From the NCBI GenBank assembly GCA_900095095.1, contig FMBT01000437.1, positions 42,625 through 106,624 on the forward strand: a stretch of 64,000 bases of DNA, in the 5' to 3' direction. Below are positions 22,856-35,232 of this stretch, piece after piece (positions within the stretch are counted from its first letter, which is position 1; every line of letters starts with the position of its first letter). The notes below the pieces were generated by a model. That model worked only from the letters and a program-made list of their open reading frames with translations, did not search any database and was not told the origin of the DNA. This stretch comes from Fragilariopsis cylindrus CCMP1102. Taxonomy: Eukaryota > Bacillariophyta > Bacillariophyceae > Bacillariales > Bacillariaceae. The translations under genes and the position numbers were made by a program.

Positions 22856-24610
22856 TCAGTCGTACATATCATCGCCATCATTGCCACCGCCGCTATTGTT
22901 TCCGTCTCCAGAACCTCCTCCATCACCAGCGCCACCACCAAATCCGAAACCGCCATCTCCCATAGAATCCATCAACAGATTAGCGGCTAGAGCCTCGTTC
23001 TTGTCACATGCCAAATAAGCTTGCGCGGCTTCAGTTCTATCAAATCCCATGTCTGCAAGACGATCAACCGCTGCCATTTCTTCTTGTGTCAATCTAAGAA
23101 CTTGAGGTCCACCAGGGCCACCGCCACCAGCGCCACCACCAGCGCCTTGCATGGCTTGCATCATATTCTGTTCTGCGCCTCCGCCACCTTGCATGGCTTG
23201 CATCATGTACTGTTGCAGTTGCTCGGGAGGGATTTGACCCAACATCTGCGCTGTGCTCCGAAGCTGTTCTGGAGATAGGCCCATCATAGTTGCCATCTGA
23301 TTTAGTTCCTCTGCACTCATGTTTTGAATGAGCTGTGCCATTTGAGCGGGATTGGCCATGCCTTCCATCATACCGGGAGGGATTCCCTGCATTCCTGCAT
23401 CCGCTCCTGCTGAAGCCGATAACGACGAACTCGATCCAGAATTCGACGATGATCCCGAAGATGTTCCACTCGTTTCTGCAATAGGTTCATTCATCATTTG
23501 TAGGAAGATTTCCTGGTTGGCATTGATTTCTGTAAGCAATTCTGGTTGTTGTTGTCCAATTTGTGTTAAAACCGTCTGTAACATAGCAGGGTTTGACTGA
23601 ACCAATTGTCGAAGGGCGTTGAATTGTGGATGACTTCGTAAGGCTGACAGTGTTTCACCACTGCCACCCGAAGAGGATGACGACGATACTGCTGCTGCTG
23701 CTGCCGCGGCGGCTTGTTCTTCGGGTTGCATACCAGGAGGGATACCATTAGTTAAGAATTCCACCGCCACATCGGGATTGCCACTAGAAGCTCTCAGACA
23801 ATGACGAACCTCGGCTTCTGGAAAACCCATTCCAGTTAAACTGCTAACTACTTCTTCTGGAAAATCCGCAGCAGGGGCAGCATCCGGTGCAGGGGCAGGA
23901 GCAGGAGTATCGGTAGGTGGGGACGATGATGCTGTTGCTGATTCTGCAGCCTTTTCACTCGACGCAGATGTTTTGGTGGCATCAGAACCGGTGGAAACTT
24001 TATCAGTCGCTGTAGCTGTCGCAGCAGGTGTTTTGGCGGCAGCAGCTTTTTTCGCCTTTGTCACCATAACTACCAAGAAATCATCTTGCTTTATCCCACA
24101 GCCTAGTAAGTCGAGGGAATTATTTTGCAAGGAAAAAGACGAAATTCAAAGGGAATATTAATTAGCTATAATTTTAAAAAAAAACATTTCGTTATTGAAT
24201 ATCAACCATAATTCAAGCTCGTAGTTTTCTTACTTTCAATACTTGTTACGTCTTTCAATACTTTTCCCGAGTGTATCAACTTCAAATTGCATGCTGGAAG
24301 ATCAGAATTGGTAGATTCCTACATAATCAATATTTTAAAGAAGACATTGGTTTCGAAATAATTACGTGAGAATAGAGTACATTATGCACCATACACAATG
24401 GGCTAGGACTAGGACTACATCATAAATTAGCATATACAGTAAAAATAGAGGCCGATTACAAATTGTCTTAAATTTTCAGAAATATCTCAGCTCTCTCACA
24501 CACACTCTCTCATCACTTACAATGATCCCCTTTACTTCTAGCACAGTATTTGTAGGTTCGCAATCCACCACGAATTTACTCCCTTTCAAAGTCTTGACAG
24601 TCAACTTCAT
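22856..24610 (-). CDS. RAD23: RAD23 ubiquitin receptor / nucleotide-excision-repair factor, three exons
   Basis: Exons are 24610-24521, 24318-24234 and 24102-22856, in phase, giving 473 residues. The first two exons plus the start of the third encode the N-terminal ubiquitin-like domain (MKLTVKTLKGSKFVVDCEPT ... LKLIHSGKVLKD ... DDFLVVMVTKAKK). Next come an Ala/Thr/Pro linker, UBA1 (EVVSSLTGMGFPEAEVRHCL), the XPC-binding STI1-like region (FNALRQLVQSNPAMLQTVLT) and the C-terminal UBA2 (EEMAAVDRLADMGFDRTEAA). Between the STI1-like region and UBA2 is a Met/Gln/Gly-rich stretch with a second STI1-like patch, which also recalls ubiquilin. RAD23 delivers ubiquitinated proteins to the proteasome and stabilises the XPC repair factor. 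The tail is Gly/Asp-rich. Confidence 0.85.
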
Positions 24611-25860
24611 TATTTCTATTTGCTCCTACTATATTCTTCTTCTTATATTCGGTTACTCTATAATAATAGAGCAATGCTAAATAATTTGCTATTCTGTTAC
24701 CTTTCCTTTCAGTCTCTTGTTTTGTGATGTTGTTTTGTGATGATTGCGTCGATGAGTGTGGTCTTACTACTTCGTATTAATAGAGAATGTTCATTAGTTA
24801 GATTTATCGTTGTATTTTCAATTATTTTTCTTTCTTGTTCGAAGGACCTCTTTAAATCACGCGTTAAAAAATGTTTGGTTTTAGTCAAATTAGTCGTCAT
24901 ATTCTTATGTTCAGTTGCAATGCAGCCTTAAGAAAATAATAGATATATACTAGTACTTAAGTTTCATGTGATAGTCCGCAATGACAAATATTGAAGACCC
25001 AATTTGCATCAGTGTAGTAGGTAGAATGGCAGAAAGTGAAGGGATGCTGCAGTCAATAGCAGCAGCACAAAACTAGATCACCAAAAAATATTGGGGCAGA
25101 GGGGGCCAGGCAGGGTTCTTCAAATCATCATACATCATATTATCAGCACATCATGGTAGCATGGATTCAATCTTCTTAGCAGTTTTGAGAAATATAGTCT
25201 GATGCATCTGTGTACTGGAGGTAATTTTCGTTTCTTCTTCGAATACAAGCCAAAAATTAATTATTTTAGTGTAGTGCACTCAGTTTTCGATATCACTGTA
25301 GTAGTATAGCTCTTTTTTGTTTTCCACATATATTACTGGGTAACCTATTTTATGCAAGATTGATGCCATTGGCATAAAGTCATAAACATTATGTGTACCA
25401 CAAAAGTTATAAGCACTTCATATATAATAATAAATAGCCTTTGCCTGCATTTATGTACATCATATTTTATAGGAACAATGTGTGTAAGTTTTAGCTAGGA
25501 TTTCTTTTATGTTGACAATGAATGAGGTAAAATAACGATAATAATGTAGTAAGAATCACCATTAAAATACAACTTCAAAAAAACATAGGCATTGAAGACA
25601 AATAATAATGAAAGCTGCAATTTGTAGAAAAATAAGTATTTTTTCGGGGGGATGCGATTTTTTAATACTTTAACCATCAATTTTTTCACGTGAAGGAGAT
25701 CGCATTCCCGACAAGAAATCCAGCTTTGTCCTTTATTGTCGTACGATCTCTAAAAATGAGGAAGTACGGAGTAAGAAAAGCGAAAAGCGGCAATGCTATC
25801 GAAACTATTATGAATTGAATAGATCGAAGCGATCTTAGTACTAGAACCCGCACTAATACT
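24611..25860. other. Long intergenic region, nothing recognisable
   Basis: About 1.2 kb of AT-rich sequence between the divergent starts of RAD23 (minus) and TBCE (plus). The few short frames are not convincing. It probably holds both promoters. Confidence 0.5.
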
Positions 25861-27669
25861 ATGACGAGTGAGAAAGTGAACGAGTCGAATACGTCCGGAG
25901 AATCGAAATCCTCGTTCCCTAAATTATATACTCGCATTCGTGACACTGATGGCTTTGTTGGTACAGTTGTTTATACAGGGTCTGTGGCCAGCTCAAAGAA
26001 TCCCACGGAAGTATATGCCGGCATTGTATGGGACGATCATTCCCGAGGAAAACACGATGGGAGCGTCATATGTCGAAAAACAAATCAAATTGTTCGTCAT
26101 TTTGCATGTGGTCCAACACAGGGATCCTTTCTGAGACTGCGTAAACTTGACTTGGGGGTAACATTAACAACAACGCTGTTAAGAGACAAGTATGTTAAGA
26201 TGAATGCTCCGATCATTGCACCAAATAATTTACTACCACATTCAGCAAAAACTTCTAGCGGTAGAGAAAAATCGATTGAATTTTTAGGAGAGTTACAAAT
26301 TCGCAAACACCAACAGTTAGAAAATATCGTCAAAATATCACTTCGTCGGGAAGGAATATCCAAGGTTTCGGACGACGACGACGATATGGCAGAGTTTCAA
26401 CACATAAAAGAGATTGATTTGGCTGGAAATTTATTTTGCGACTGGGAACAAGTCTTCAAGATTATTCATAAATTTTCGTGTCTGGAAATATTTTCGTTGG
26501 CACATAATTACATTCGAGATATTGACGAGGGAATAGTACATCTCCAATTCGATAAAATGAAAATACTGAATCTCAACAACTGTTCCATCCAAAGCTTTGG
26601 AACAGTATCCCGCATAGCCGAAATGATGCCTAACCTTGAGTCCTTATGTGTTGCTAATTCAGACATTTCTGATATCGAAAAATATGAAATAAATAATGGG
26701 TTTCAGAAATTACGACAGTTAGATTGTTCTCGGTGTGGCTTAGATCGATGGCAAAACCAAGTCAGCAAGTTTGCGACTTTACCTCTTTTAGAATCATTAA
26801 GCATAGATGAAAATCCTATCCTATGTATTCCCCTCAATGCAGGTATGCGTCTATCTTTTCCAAGGCTTCTGTCTTTGCAAATTTCGCATACGGCTTTATC
26901 TACCTGGCTGGACTTGGAGGGTATTAATTCTTTTGTATCACTGAAAGGACTTCGTTTTAATAGTATACCTTTAACGGAGAACCTTGGACAGGGGGAAGTC
27001 CGATCTATTTCTATTGCCCGATTTCCTCATATTGATTACTTGAATGCCTCAAGAATATCACAGAAGGAGAGAAATGAAGCAGAACGTCGATATGTTACAC
27101 TCATATCATATTCGCTCAAGAAATGCAATACGCTAGTAGAACAAAATGAGAATGGGAATGATCTTGGTGGTGAGTGTTCCAATAGAATGAAGATACTGCA
27201 TGATAATCCAAGGTATCTAGAACTGGCAGAGAAACATAAAAATCTAATTATCTTTTCGAATAATGGAATGGACAGGAATGAAAATTTGGCAACATCCATC
27301 TACAACATTACAATCAAATCGATGGCAGCTTCAAGTTGTACCATGGATCCGATTGTTCGGAGGCTCCCTGGAACTCTGAATGTGGAGCGAATGAAAGCAT
27401 TATGCTCTCGTATCTATGATATAGATTACGACTTGATATGTTTACGCTTCATAACGGACAAAGAAGATGGCCTACCAGTTGAAATGGACGATGACTGTAA
27501 AACACTGGACTACTATGGCCTTTGTGACGGTGCAGAGATCCTTGTGGATGAGATTGACTTTCATGCTCGGGCACTGGATACGAAAAACAATGACAAAGAG
27601 CTAGAGAAAAGAATGATGGAAATGGATCGGAACATATCAGCAATGCAGAACGTTCGTGTACGAAGGTGA
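25861..27669 (+). CDS. TBCE: Tubulin-folding cofactor E
   Basis: The protein has 602 residues and is intronless. Residues ~20-85 form a CAP-Gly domain (GTVVYTGSVASSKNPTEVYA, then GIVWDDHSRGKHDG), which binds the tubulin C-terminus. Residues ~165-395 are a leucine-rich-repeat block (LEIFSLAHNYIRDIDEGIVH, LESLSIDENPI and others). The last ~90 residues form a ubiquitin-like domain (PGTLNVERMKALCSRIYDID ... EILVDEID). CAP-Gly, LRR and UBL in this order define TBCE, which with cofactors C and D assembles and takes apart alpha/beta-tubulin in the cytosol. Length is slightly above the human protein. No frame break. Confidence 0.93.
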   Translation: MTSEKVNESNTSGESKSSFPKLYTRIRDTDGFVGTVVYTGSVASSKNPTEVYAGIVWDDHSRGKHDGSVICRKTNQIVRHFACGPTQGSFLRLRKLDLGVTLTTTLLRDKYVKMNAPIIAPNNLLPHSAKTSSGREKSIEFLGELQIRKHQQLENIVKISLRREGISKVSDDDDDMAEFQHIKEIDLAGNLFCDWEQVFKIIHKFSCLEIFSLAHNYIRDIDEGIVHLQFDKMKILNLNNCSIQSFGTVSRIAEMMPNLESLCVANSDISDIEKYEINNGFQKLRQLDCSRCGLDRWQNQVSKFATLPLLESLSIDENPILCIPLNAGMRLSFPRLLSLQISHTALSTWLDLEGINSFVSLKGLRFNSIPLTENLGQGEVRSISIARFPHIDYLNASRISQKERNEAERRYVTLISYSLKKCNTLVEQNENGNDLGGECSNRMKILHDNPRYLELAEKHKNLIIFSNNGMDRNENLATSIYNITIKSMAASSCTMDPIVRRLPGTLNVERMKALCSRIYDIDYDLICLRFITDKEDGLPVEMDDDCKTLDYYGLCDGAEILVDEIDFHARALDTKNNDKELEKRMMEMDRNISAMQNVRVRR

Positions 27670-28042
27670 ATACTGGAATTTTGGCTCCGTTCTCTTGTGG
27701 ATAGAGGTGCGATGTATAATAGTAGCAGTCGTACATTAGCTGAGAGAGGACATGACAGAAGTAATGATGTATGCTTGAAACAGTTGTCAAATCAGTCTAA
27801 AATGATATCCCTTGGGCATTGTTCACAACACACAGTCAATACAAGTACGTATGATTGCTTATTTGTAGAATTACCGCAAACTGTACTACTTCGTATTTTT
27901 GCCCCTTCATCTCTGTACAATGTATATATAATTATGAAGTGCTAAATTATTATTAGGTCCTATATATAGTATTACTACTATAATTCGTATCCACGATTTT
28001 TGAATAACTTTATTTTTTGTCCCCTTCTATATGTACTATCTT

Positions 28043-29473
28043 TTATTTCTTCCAATCCCCTGGACGTTCAAAAACTAACGACATGTATTCCACCTTTTTC
28101 TTCTTCCCTCCTTTCGCAGGAATGTTATCGTCATCGTTAATGTTCGACTTTGATTCCAATTCCAATAAACGGCGAATATATTCTTCTTGTGAATACGACG
28201 ATTCATTCGATTGGAATGTATACCCCTCAAGTTTAAATTCCTTAAGATGTTCAATATTTTCAATTCTATTCGATGCCATGTATCGTACCATCAAACCACG
28301 AGCACGTTTGGCATGAACAGCAATGACGCGTCCACCGTGTTTGAAAACAATCTTAATAATGATTAATTTTCCATTTTCTGAATCAACCGCAGCAGAGTAT
28401 TCATCACTTGCTAAATTAACAATCACAATCGGACGGCAATAATGATCACTTCCATCGTCGTTGTTGTCGTTGATGTTTCGTTCACAATTTTGAATACATG
28501 ATTGAATTGCAGGTTTCCAATATTGTTCTAATTTTAATTTTGCATTGTCTCCAGAAAATACATTCTTCGTTGCCATTTCTAACCGATATGGAAACATTTC
28601 ATCCATGGGACGAAGCCATCCATACAAAGGATCAACAATCCGTAGATGTTGCTGTAGATAATTAAGAATATCAACCCCTTCGTCTGATACATGATTGTTA
28701 TTGCTATTATTATCGTCTTCACCACCGAAAACGAGATTGTTGATATCCAATCCACTATATGCGGCACCGTTAAACATAAATATACAAGGTTTACTTGTAC
28801 ACGTACTTGGGCTCTTCGTAACTGTTACAGCATCGTCTGGAATTTCTTCCAATACTCAAATGCTGTTTCTGTAATCTTCTTACTTGTCTTTAAAAGTTTA
28901 CCAAGTTTCTCTTTATTTGAGGAATGGTCTTTCATTGCTGCAATAACCTTACTTCTCTCACTTTTAAGTTCCTCCAATGGTTTTGTCCATTTGATCAAGT
29001 GTGAATTACGATCAGTTGTTTTTTCAGGATCGAGACATAACGTTTTTGCTGGTGATAATATAATTAACAGCTTGGCATTGGATTGGTATTGGAATTGTAT
29101 GTGTATTTGCATTGGCAGTCGCTGCTGCTGCTGCTACTGCTGTGCTCGATGACCTTGCTTTTCTTTTCTTGGTCATATTGATATTACTATTGTAACAATT
29201 GCTACGAAGGCGATGATTTAAAAGACGATGATAGGGAGATTGCTTGTAACTGTTGTTTCTAATGTTGTTGTAAAGAAGTTGCAGTGACAGCATGTGCGGT
29301 CGTCGTTGTAGTTGCAGTTGCAGTTGCAGTTGCAGTTGTTGGTGCTGAACAGGTTGGAAGGCAGATGCTACTAGTAGTAGTAAGACTTGTAGTAGTACGT
29401 ATAATGTAAGTTTTCGTGAAAAAAGAAGCGTTTTCCGACGCTGATAGATAGAAAATAATCTACGAACTGCCAT
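28043..29473 (-). CDS. yaaA: YaaA/UPF0246 family protein with plastid-type presequence, two frame breaks
   Basis: YaaA-family proteins limit oxidative damage from free iron in bacteria and bind DNA. The family start KLLIILSPAKTL lies near 29050. Later blocks are FNGAAYSGLDINNL, QQHLRIVDPLYGWLRPMDEM, FPYRLEMATKN, NLASDEY and AKRARGLMVRYM, all family hallmarks. N-terminal to this is a ~130-residue extension from 29473: a hydrophobic segment LYVLLQVLLLLVASAFQPVQ, then Gln-, Arg- and Ser-rich sequence. The VASAFQP site resembles the diatom ASAFAP plastid-import motif. Frame changes occur in the Ala/CAG repeat region near 29110 (+1) and near 28830-28855 (one base missing). The total is about 476 residues. 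Confidence 0.75.
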
Positions 29474-30240
29474 TTTTAAATTTTACATTGCTGCTCTTAT
29501 TTCTTGGTAATATATGTTTTCAGTCAGTTGTCGTTTGTTGTTGTTTGAGATCCTAGCTCAAATTACCGTAGGAGGACACTTCAAACTGTAAAATCTCAAA
29601 AAATAGAATAAAAGAATAAGACTAACTTTTTTTATAAGTTCGCATCATTTAACTAAAGTCATAATGACCGTATATTCCGGATATCAATGGACTGGATCAA
29701 ATACACACGTACGATTGCGGTGATTTGGTACAAATAAAAAGTTGCGAATGAACCGCAAGGCAAAAATCGAGGATTTGTAGTGTGATAGCATTACAATTAT
29801 GAATTATGTCGATATGCTTGATTTAAATTGCAGACGAGAAAAGAAAAAAAGGAATATAGTATTCATGTAACCTGTAGAAGAAGTTATGGAGACGAATAAA
29901 GATCAAAGAACGTCGATACCGATGACAACACAGAAACAAGAGCAACGAGTCGTTCCGTTGAAACAATTGGAGAATGACAAACGTGTTGACAAAACGACAA
30001 CGACACCAACATTCACATCAACAACGACGACGACATCATCGTCGATGGAAGGAAGACAAATCAAAATGGGAAGGATATAGTAGCGGAATCTTCATCCACA
30101 AAAATAATTTCCGGACCACATTCTTCAACAACTGGCTCTACCTCATCTTCTTCTGTTATTGTTAATCCGTCTTTGACATCGACAAAGAATATTTCGTCAA
30201 CGTCAACAACAACAACAACAACAAATCCAGCGTTGTTCCG
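29474..30240. other. Intergenic, possibly containing 5' coding part of the next gene
   Basis: A Thr/Ser-rich frame at 29886-30080 begins METNKDQRTSIPMTTQKQEQ and could be the true 5' end of the gene starting at about 30241. It lies in a different frame and no intron was identified to connect them. Confidence 0.35.
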
Positions 30241-30812
30241 ATGGTCCCGATTGTGATGACGAAGACGACGGGTACGACGACATCCACCAACACAAATACT
30301 CCCGCATCGATGACTACAGAAAATGCGTCGGAAACGATAAAAGTAATAGTAGCAAAAAGTGGCACAAATATCTCAACTACTGATCCGATTCGTCCAACAG
30401 CCACAACAACAACAACAACTGCTAACGATTCCTATTCTCCGATGGAGCAGAAATCGTCGACCACGTGCAGCTCAACCACTGCTGCTTCGAAAACAACAAC
30501 TAACAATAATACAAAAGTAATGATAATGGGAATGGGAACGGGAACGAGTAGGTTAAATTCTACAAAAGCAGCATCGATGGAGATTCCCGCATCAAAACAA
30601 TCACATTCGAAAGCACATACCCAAAAACAGCAACATCAAAATCAACTGCAACATCGATATAGTCGCCAAAATCAGGAAGAAGTTGTACTAAAGATGGTTC
30701 AAAATATCTTTAAATTACTAGAAACTCGTGAGTGCACAATAATCTATTTCCATTGATGACTGATAGATTGATTCGTTTGCTCACAGATATAGTAACGTTC
30801 TCTCTACTCGTT

Positions 30813-30843
<31 letters not shown>

Positions 30844-31989
30844 GTTAAAGGTGGCCCTCTCTCACTGGCACAGTTGGAATATAATCTACCAATCTTAACC
30901 ATGAGATCGTCGACGTCGACATCAACGAACCCGACTCCGATAACGGCCAAGGGAAGTGATGGTTCTGGGGTCGGTGCAAAGACATCGATACCGTTATCGA
31001 CTCCAGTATGCTCAACAATAAGCAATACGAATGCATCAGAAACAGCATCTGCATCAGCAGTAGCAACTAATAAAACATCAACGACTCCCAGTGTTGTCGG
31101 CGATGATTCTACCACCGCGTGTGATAATGGTAGTAGTGGTAATAATTTCACAAATAAAAGCAAGATCAATAATGACATTCGGGAAAATGATAATGCATCA
31201 TTGTATGAACAGAAATTGATTCCTGAAAATATGGTGCCTGAAATAATCGAGCTGCTTGTAACTTTAGGTCTAATCCAACAAGAGACGATGATCCCTAGCA
31301 GTAGTGTTGATGCCGCTACTGCCGAACAAGCAATACCAGATGATGATAATAATAACCATTTCCTCCAACAGGTCCCCCGATTTGCTGTTCACTTTGGACA
31401 ACCAAGACAGTTTCTAGTCACTCCCACCAACATTCTGTCGGAAATTTCCAAGGCTCAGAGAGAAATACAAGCATCTAGACAGCGACAAGAATTGTTAAAA
31501 GAGGCATTAAACTTACCCGATCGATTAGCAGCAGAAAAAGTTAAACATATTGTCTTGCAACATCCACAAGCAGTCGACGATCCTGTCTATGTTACAGCCT
31601 TACGGAATCTTCAAGTTGACGGAATGCTCATGGCTGGAACTACATCGGGAACGACGAACTTATCATCTTCAATAAACAGTCCCGTTAAGACTGTGGCTGG
31701 TGGAAGTAGTAAAAGAGGTGTTGGTGGCGGAAAACGACGCCAAAGTACTGGTGGGACACAAGTAAAACGCAAACGGCGAAGGTCAAAAAATGAGCCAGTC
31801 ACTGATTGCAGCAGTATCTTTGGTAATGATAAAGACATTAAAGCTGCCACAGTAACAACCAATACTATATCCGCCGCCACAGCTCCTTCACAGAAGACAT
31901 CAGCTGTCGCAGCAAAAACAATTGTCGTTGATACTACCACAAGTACAGGGTCATCCTCAAAAAATACAGTCAATTCTAATCCTTTATAA
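30241..31989 (+). CDS. Unknown low-complexity nuclear-type protein, two exons
   Basis: Exons are 30241-30727 (donor GTGAGT) and 30851-31989 (acceptor TTAAAG), in phase, with the 5' end uncertain. Exon 1 is Thr/Asn/Ser-rich and ends with a helical piece, EEVVLKMVQNIFKLLETR. After the junction comes GPLSLAQLEYNLPILTM, then low complexity. A second helical piece follows (IPENMVPEIIELLVTLGLIQ), then FAVHFGQPRQFLVTPTNIL and a charged coiled region (SKAQREIQASRQRQELLKEA). A strong basic cluster (KRKRRRSK) suggests nuclear import. I do not recognise the family. The intron contains a (CT)n run at 30811-30833. Confidence 0.5.
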
Positions 31990-32264
31990 TAAATTCTGTT
32001 AGTACGAATCTTATCGATTATAATCTACGTTAACTCAGTCACTGAATATATTTGGATTCAATTCATCCAATAAATTTTTCTGACCTTTTCCATAGCCTTC
32101 CCATTTACGCGCGTCATTTTCCAAAAGCAACTTCAAAATCTAAAGTTTAGTTTCCATCGCATACTGATACCCGGTAACAATCATCAATCTTGAGCGATTT
32201 TGTGGCTGCATTACTTTCAACTTGTAGTAAAGAGTGGATGTGATTGTCAGCTTGTGTTAATTCA
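31990..32264. other. Short intergenic spacer
   Basis: AT-rich spacer between two plus-strand genes. No feature was found apart from the probable promoter of the ChaC gene. Confidence 0.4.
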
Positions 32265-34700
32265 ATGCTAGGGTTATCGAACATCCTTTCTTCAATTTAT
32301 ATTCTCCTTATTATTCACATAGGTAACGCGATTGCTTTATCAACCAAAATGTCGACGGGCGTGACCACTAGTGAAGGACCAATTTGGTGTGAAAAAAATC
32401 AAATTTACGTAGGAGGAGTACCTGAAAACGAAGAAGTTCGGAAATTGATTGAAGAGAGTGATGGCCATTTACGAATTTTTGGATATGGCAGTCTGTGTTG
32501 GAGTCCAGGAGCCGCTGGAGCCCTGTCAAAAACTGGTGTCACGACGAGCCTCGGATTTTGTATGGGTTACAAACGCACATGGGCACAGCGATCTACGGAT
32601 CATCGAGGAACGCCAAAATTCCCAGGCATTGTCTGCACATTGCTCACAAAACAAGAGCATGCTTCGGTAGTAGCGTCAGCGGAGTCTTTTTCTAAATCAT
32701 CTAGTGATAGAGAAACTGCTGATAGTTTGTGTCTGACAGAGGGAGTAATCTTTAACGTACCTCCAGAACTTGTTCAAGAAACCCTCGAAGAGTTGGATTT
32801 TCGTGAAAAAGGCGGGTAAGAATTTATCAGCGAATCATTTAAACAAGTGTATCTACTTCTTTCTCTTTCTAAATCGAAAGCTTTCTTCTCTATATCTTTT
32901 AGGTACGCTAGAGACGTATGCGAGGTGGTGGAAGAGGAAAGTAAAAAATCATACAAAGCCTTGTTATACCGCGGTACGCCAGAGAATCCAGCCTTTTCAT
33001 CAAGGGCGCTGTTGGACCTTCCATTTTCAGCAGCAATTATGTCAGTTTCTGTTGGTCCTAGCGGGTGCGTTCATTTTGTTCATATTGTCACTCGCTCGAT
33101 CGTTATTTCTATGGTTTTAGTGACTTTTACTTTTTTTCGATACCATGGCCGGAGTATTCCAATAAAAAAAAACTAAAGATTGTTTATTATTTTATCTTGT
33201 TGTAACGGGGAATGTGGTTTGCCAATGTGGACGTAGCGCCAACGATATTTATTTGAACAATTTGAACAAGTTTCTGAGTGAAACATACGCCACAGAAACT
33301 AGGTTAGAACGCAGAATTGACCGATATGGTTCGATCATTTCAAGAAGAATATCAGCTTTATTTTTTATCAGGTGGAGGATCAAATCAGCACAATCAACTT
33401 TTGCTGAATAGACCAAACAACTCAGCTTTTCTTGTTGGGGAAGACGCTCATACGAGAAAGGAGATTGTTTTGTCTACATCTCTACATACAGATGATGGAC
33501 CCAAACAATTATGCTCTCCCGTTGATGTTTTTGCTGGCGGTGGTCATTCTGCAATTCTTACCAAAAATGGTCGTTTATTTTTATGGGGATGGAACGAGGA
33601 CTTGCAGTGTGGATCGAAAAGCACCGTAAGCTTAGGTAACAAGAACGATCAACTCCTACCATTCATAGAACCTCTAAGTAACATCAGTGTTGAGAAGGTA
33701 TCATTAGGCTTCTCGCACACACTCGTTGTGGAAAAGGAAACAGGTAGATTATATGCCTTTGGTAACAATGAACGAGGACAGGTGACTGGGTGCCAAGCAG
33801 CTTCCGTACGTGATATCAGTACATCCCCTATGACACCGGGGTTTCTAATAGACGAAGAAATAGATATAGTCGAAGCTGGTATGTTTCATTCTGCAGTGAT
33901 TACGACACGAGGGGAACTGATCACGTTTGGGTGCAACCGATTTGGTCAATCTAATTTTCTAGAAGAGGGTGGTAACGTTTTAGATGCACCAGAATCTCTC
34001 CGTATAAATATCGCCGATGGAAGCCTCCTAATGCCGATCGAGTTTTTGGTGTCGCGTTGGGACGGAGACACACAGTAGTAGTTGATTCTCTGAATAGGAT
34101 TTGGACATTTGGAGAGAATAAGCATGGTCAACTCGGTCGCAAGACGAGAGAGAGCAAATGCTGCACTCCCTCTATCGTTACCATGGAAGATACAGTTGGA
34201 AAAGATGACACTGTCAGTGTCCACTGTGGCTTTTCGCATACTATAATACAAGTCAGAAGTCGAGAAGGAAACAGGAACAGGTTCTATGGTTTTGGACGCA
34301 ACGATCAAGGTAAAGAACTTGATGAATGTAATATTTCGCATAGACTCTATGTATGCTAACAATAACTTTGTTTTCTAACTTCGTAACATTATTAGGTCAA
34401 CTCGGAAACGGCTCTAATGTGCAGGTAAATTTTCCAATCCAACTTTTTTCTGACAACAATATACGAACCATTCAGTGTGGCTCAGAGTCGACCATGGTCA
34501 TTGATACGGAAGGTCAACTCTACGGTTGCGGTTGGAATGAACACGGAAATTGTGGAACAGGAGCTCAAGAGACTGAAAACTGTCTCACCCTCTCATTAAC
34601 AAGGGGATCAAAATGTTACACTCCACCGGACATGGAGGAATCAGACATCGCACTCGCTGTCGGCGGAGCTCATTTTATAACAGCAGCTGTGTCGATCTAG
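32265..34700 (+). CDS. ChaC-like gamma-glutamylcyclotransferase joined to RCC1-like repeats
   Basis: Exons are 32265-32815, 32903-33064, 33237-34309 and 34396-34700. After a hydrophobic N-terminus (ILSSIYILLIIHIGNAIA, possible signal) comes the ChaC fold: LRIFGYGSLCWSPG (substrate loop), FCMGYKRTWAQRSTDHRGTP, then TEGVIFNVP, LDFREKGG, YARDV and VSVGPSGANDIYLNNL. ChaC enzymes cleave glutathione to 5-oxoproline and Cys-Gly. From ~33500 there are RCC1 blades: GGGHSAILTKNGRLFLWGWN, GFSHTLVVEKETGRLYAFGN, RRHTVVVDSLNRIWTFGENK and STMVIDTEGQLYGCGWN. The frame changes near 33310-33330 (+1) and near 34020 (one base missing). No start codon context or spacer separates the two parts, so a fusion is likely but not proven. 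Confidence 0.65.
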
Positions 34701-34746
34701 ATTAGAAGTATTAAATCATTATCTAATCTATTGTAGAGATAATTCT

Positions 34747-35232
34747 TTATAAATTTGTTGATTCTTTCGATTTTCTCTCGTCCTCATCATTTTGTGCCTT
34801 TACTTTCTTTTGTTGATCAAGCAAAATATTTCGCCTCTCCTCATTTCGTTTGCTAATTCTTCTCCACGTAACCTCCTTCTCATGATCTGATAGACTTTCC
34901 CAGTTGCTAATTCGACGCGTTGTGCCGTCAGAATTTAGAATAATAGGACTTTAAATGAATGAGAAAAATTAAGTGAGGGAAGGAAAAGGATTAAAAACGG
35001 ATAGGATCAGATAGAGAAAGAGAGAATCACGGAATATTAGCGACGTACCCAAATTGTTCGAATCGTATTGTTTCTCCCAATTTAATTGTAGGCATATTTT
35101 TTCCGGGTCGGGAGCCGATAGGCGAGGAACCTGCTTGCCACTATCCGATGAAGCAAAAGCAGCAACATTGTCATTAGATCCAGCCATTGTCATGGCAATT
35201 AAGAATAGGAAAAGAATACCGTTCGTTTGCAT
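34747..35232 (-). CDS. Small secreted or organelle-targeted protein, two exons
   Basis: Exon 1 (35232-35049) begins MQTNGILFLFLIAMTMAGSN, a signal-peptide-like start with VAAFASS shortly after. It contains RLSAPDPEKICLQLNWEKQY and ends at a GTACGT donor. Exon 2 (34948-34747) reads PIILNSDGTTRRISNWESLS, then DHEKEVTWRRISKRNEERR, and ends in a charged tail. The splice is off by one base, so one base may be missing at the GGG before the donor. The second exon resembles short plant and algal organellar proteins with an N-W-x-S-L...R-R-I-x-x-R-N motif, of unknown function. About 128 residues. Confidence 0.55.
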
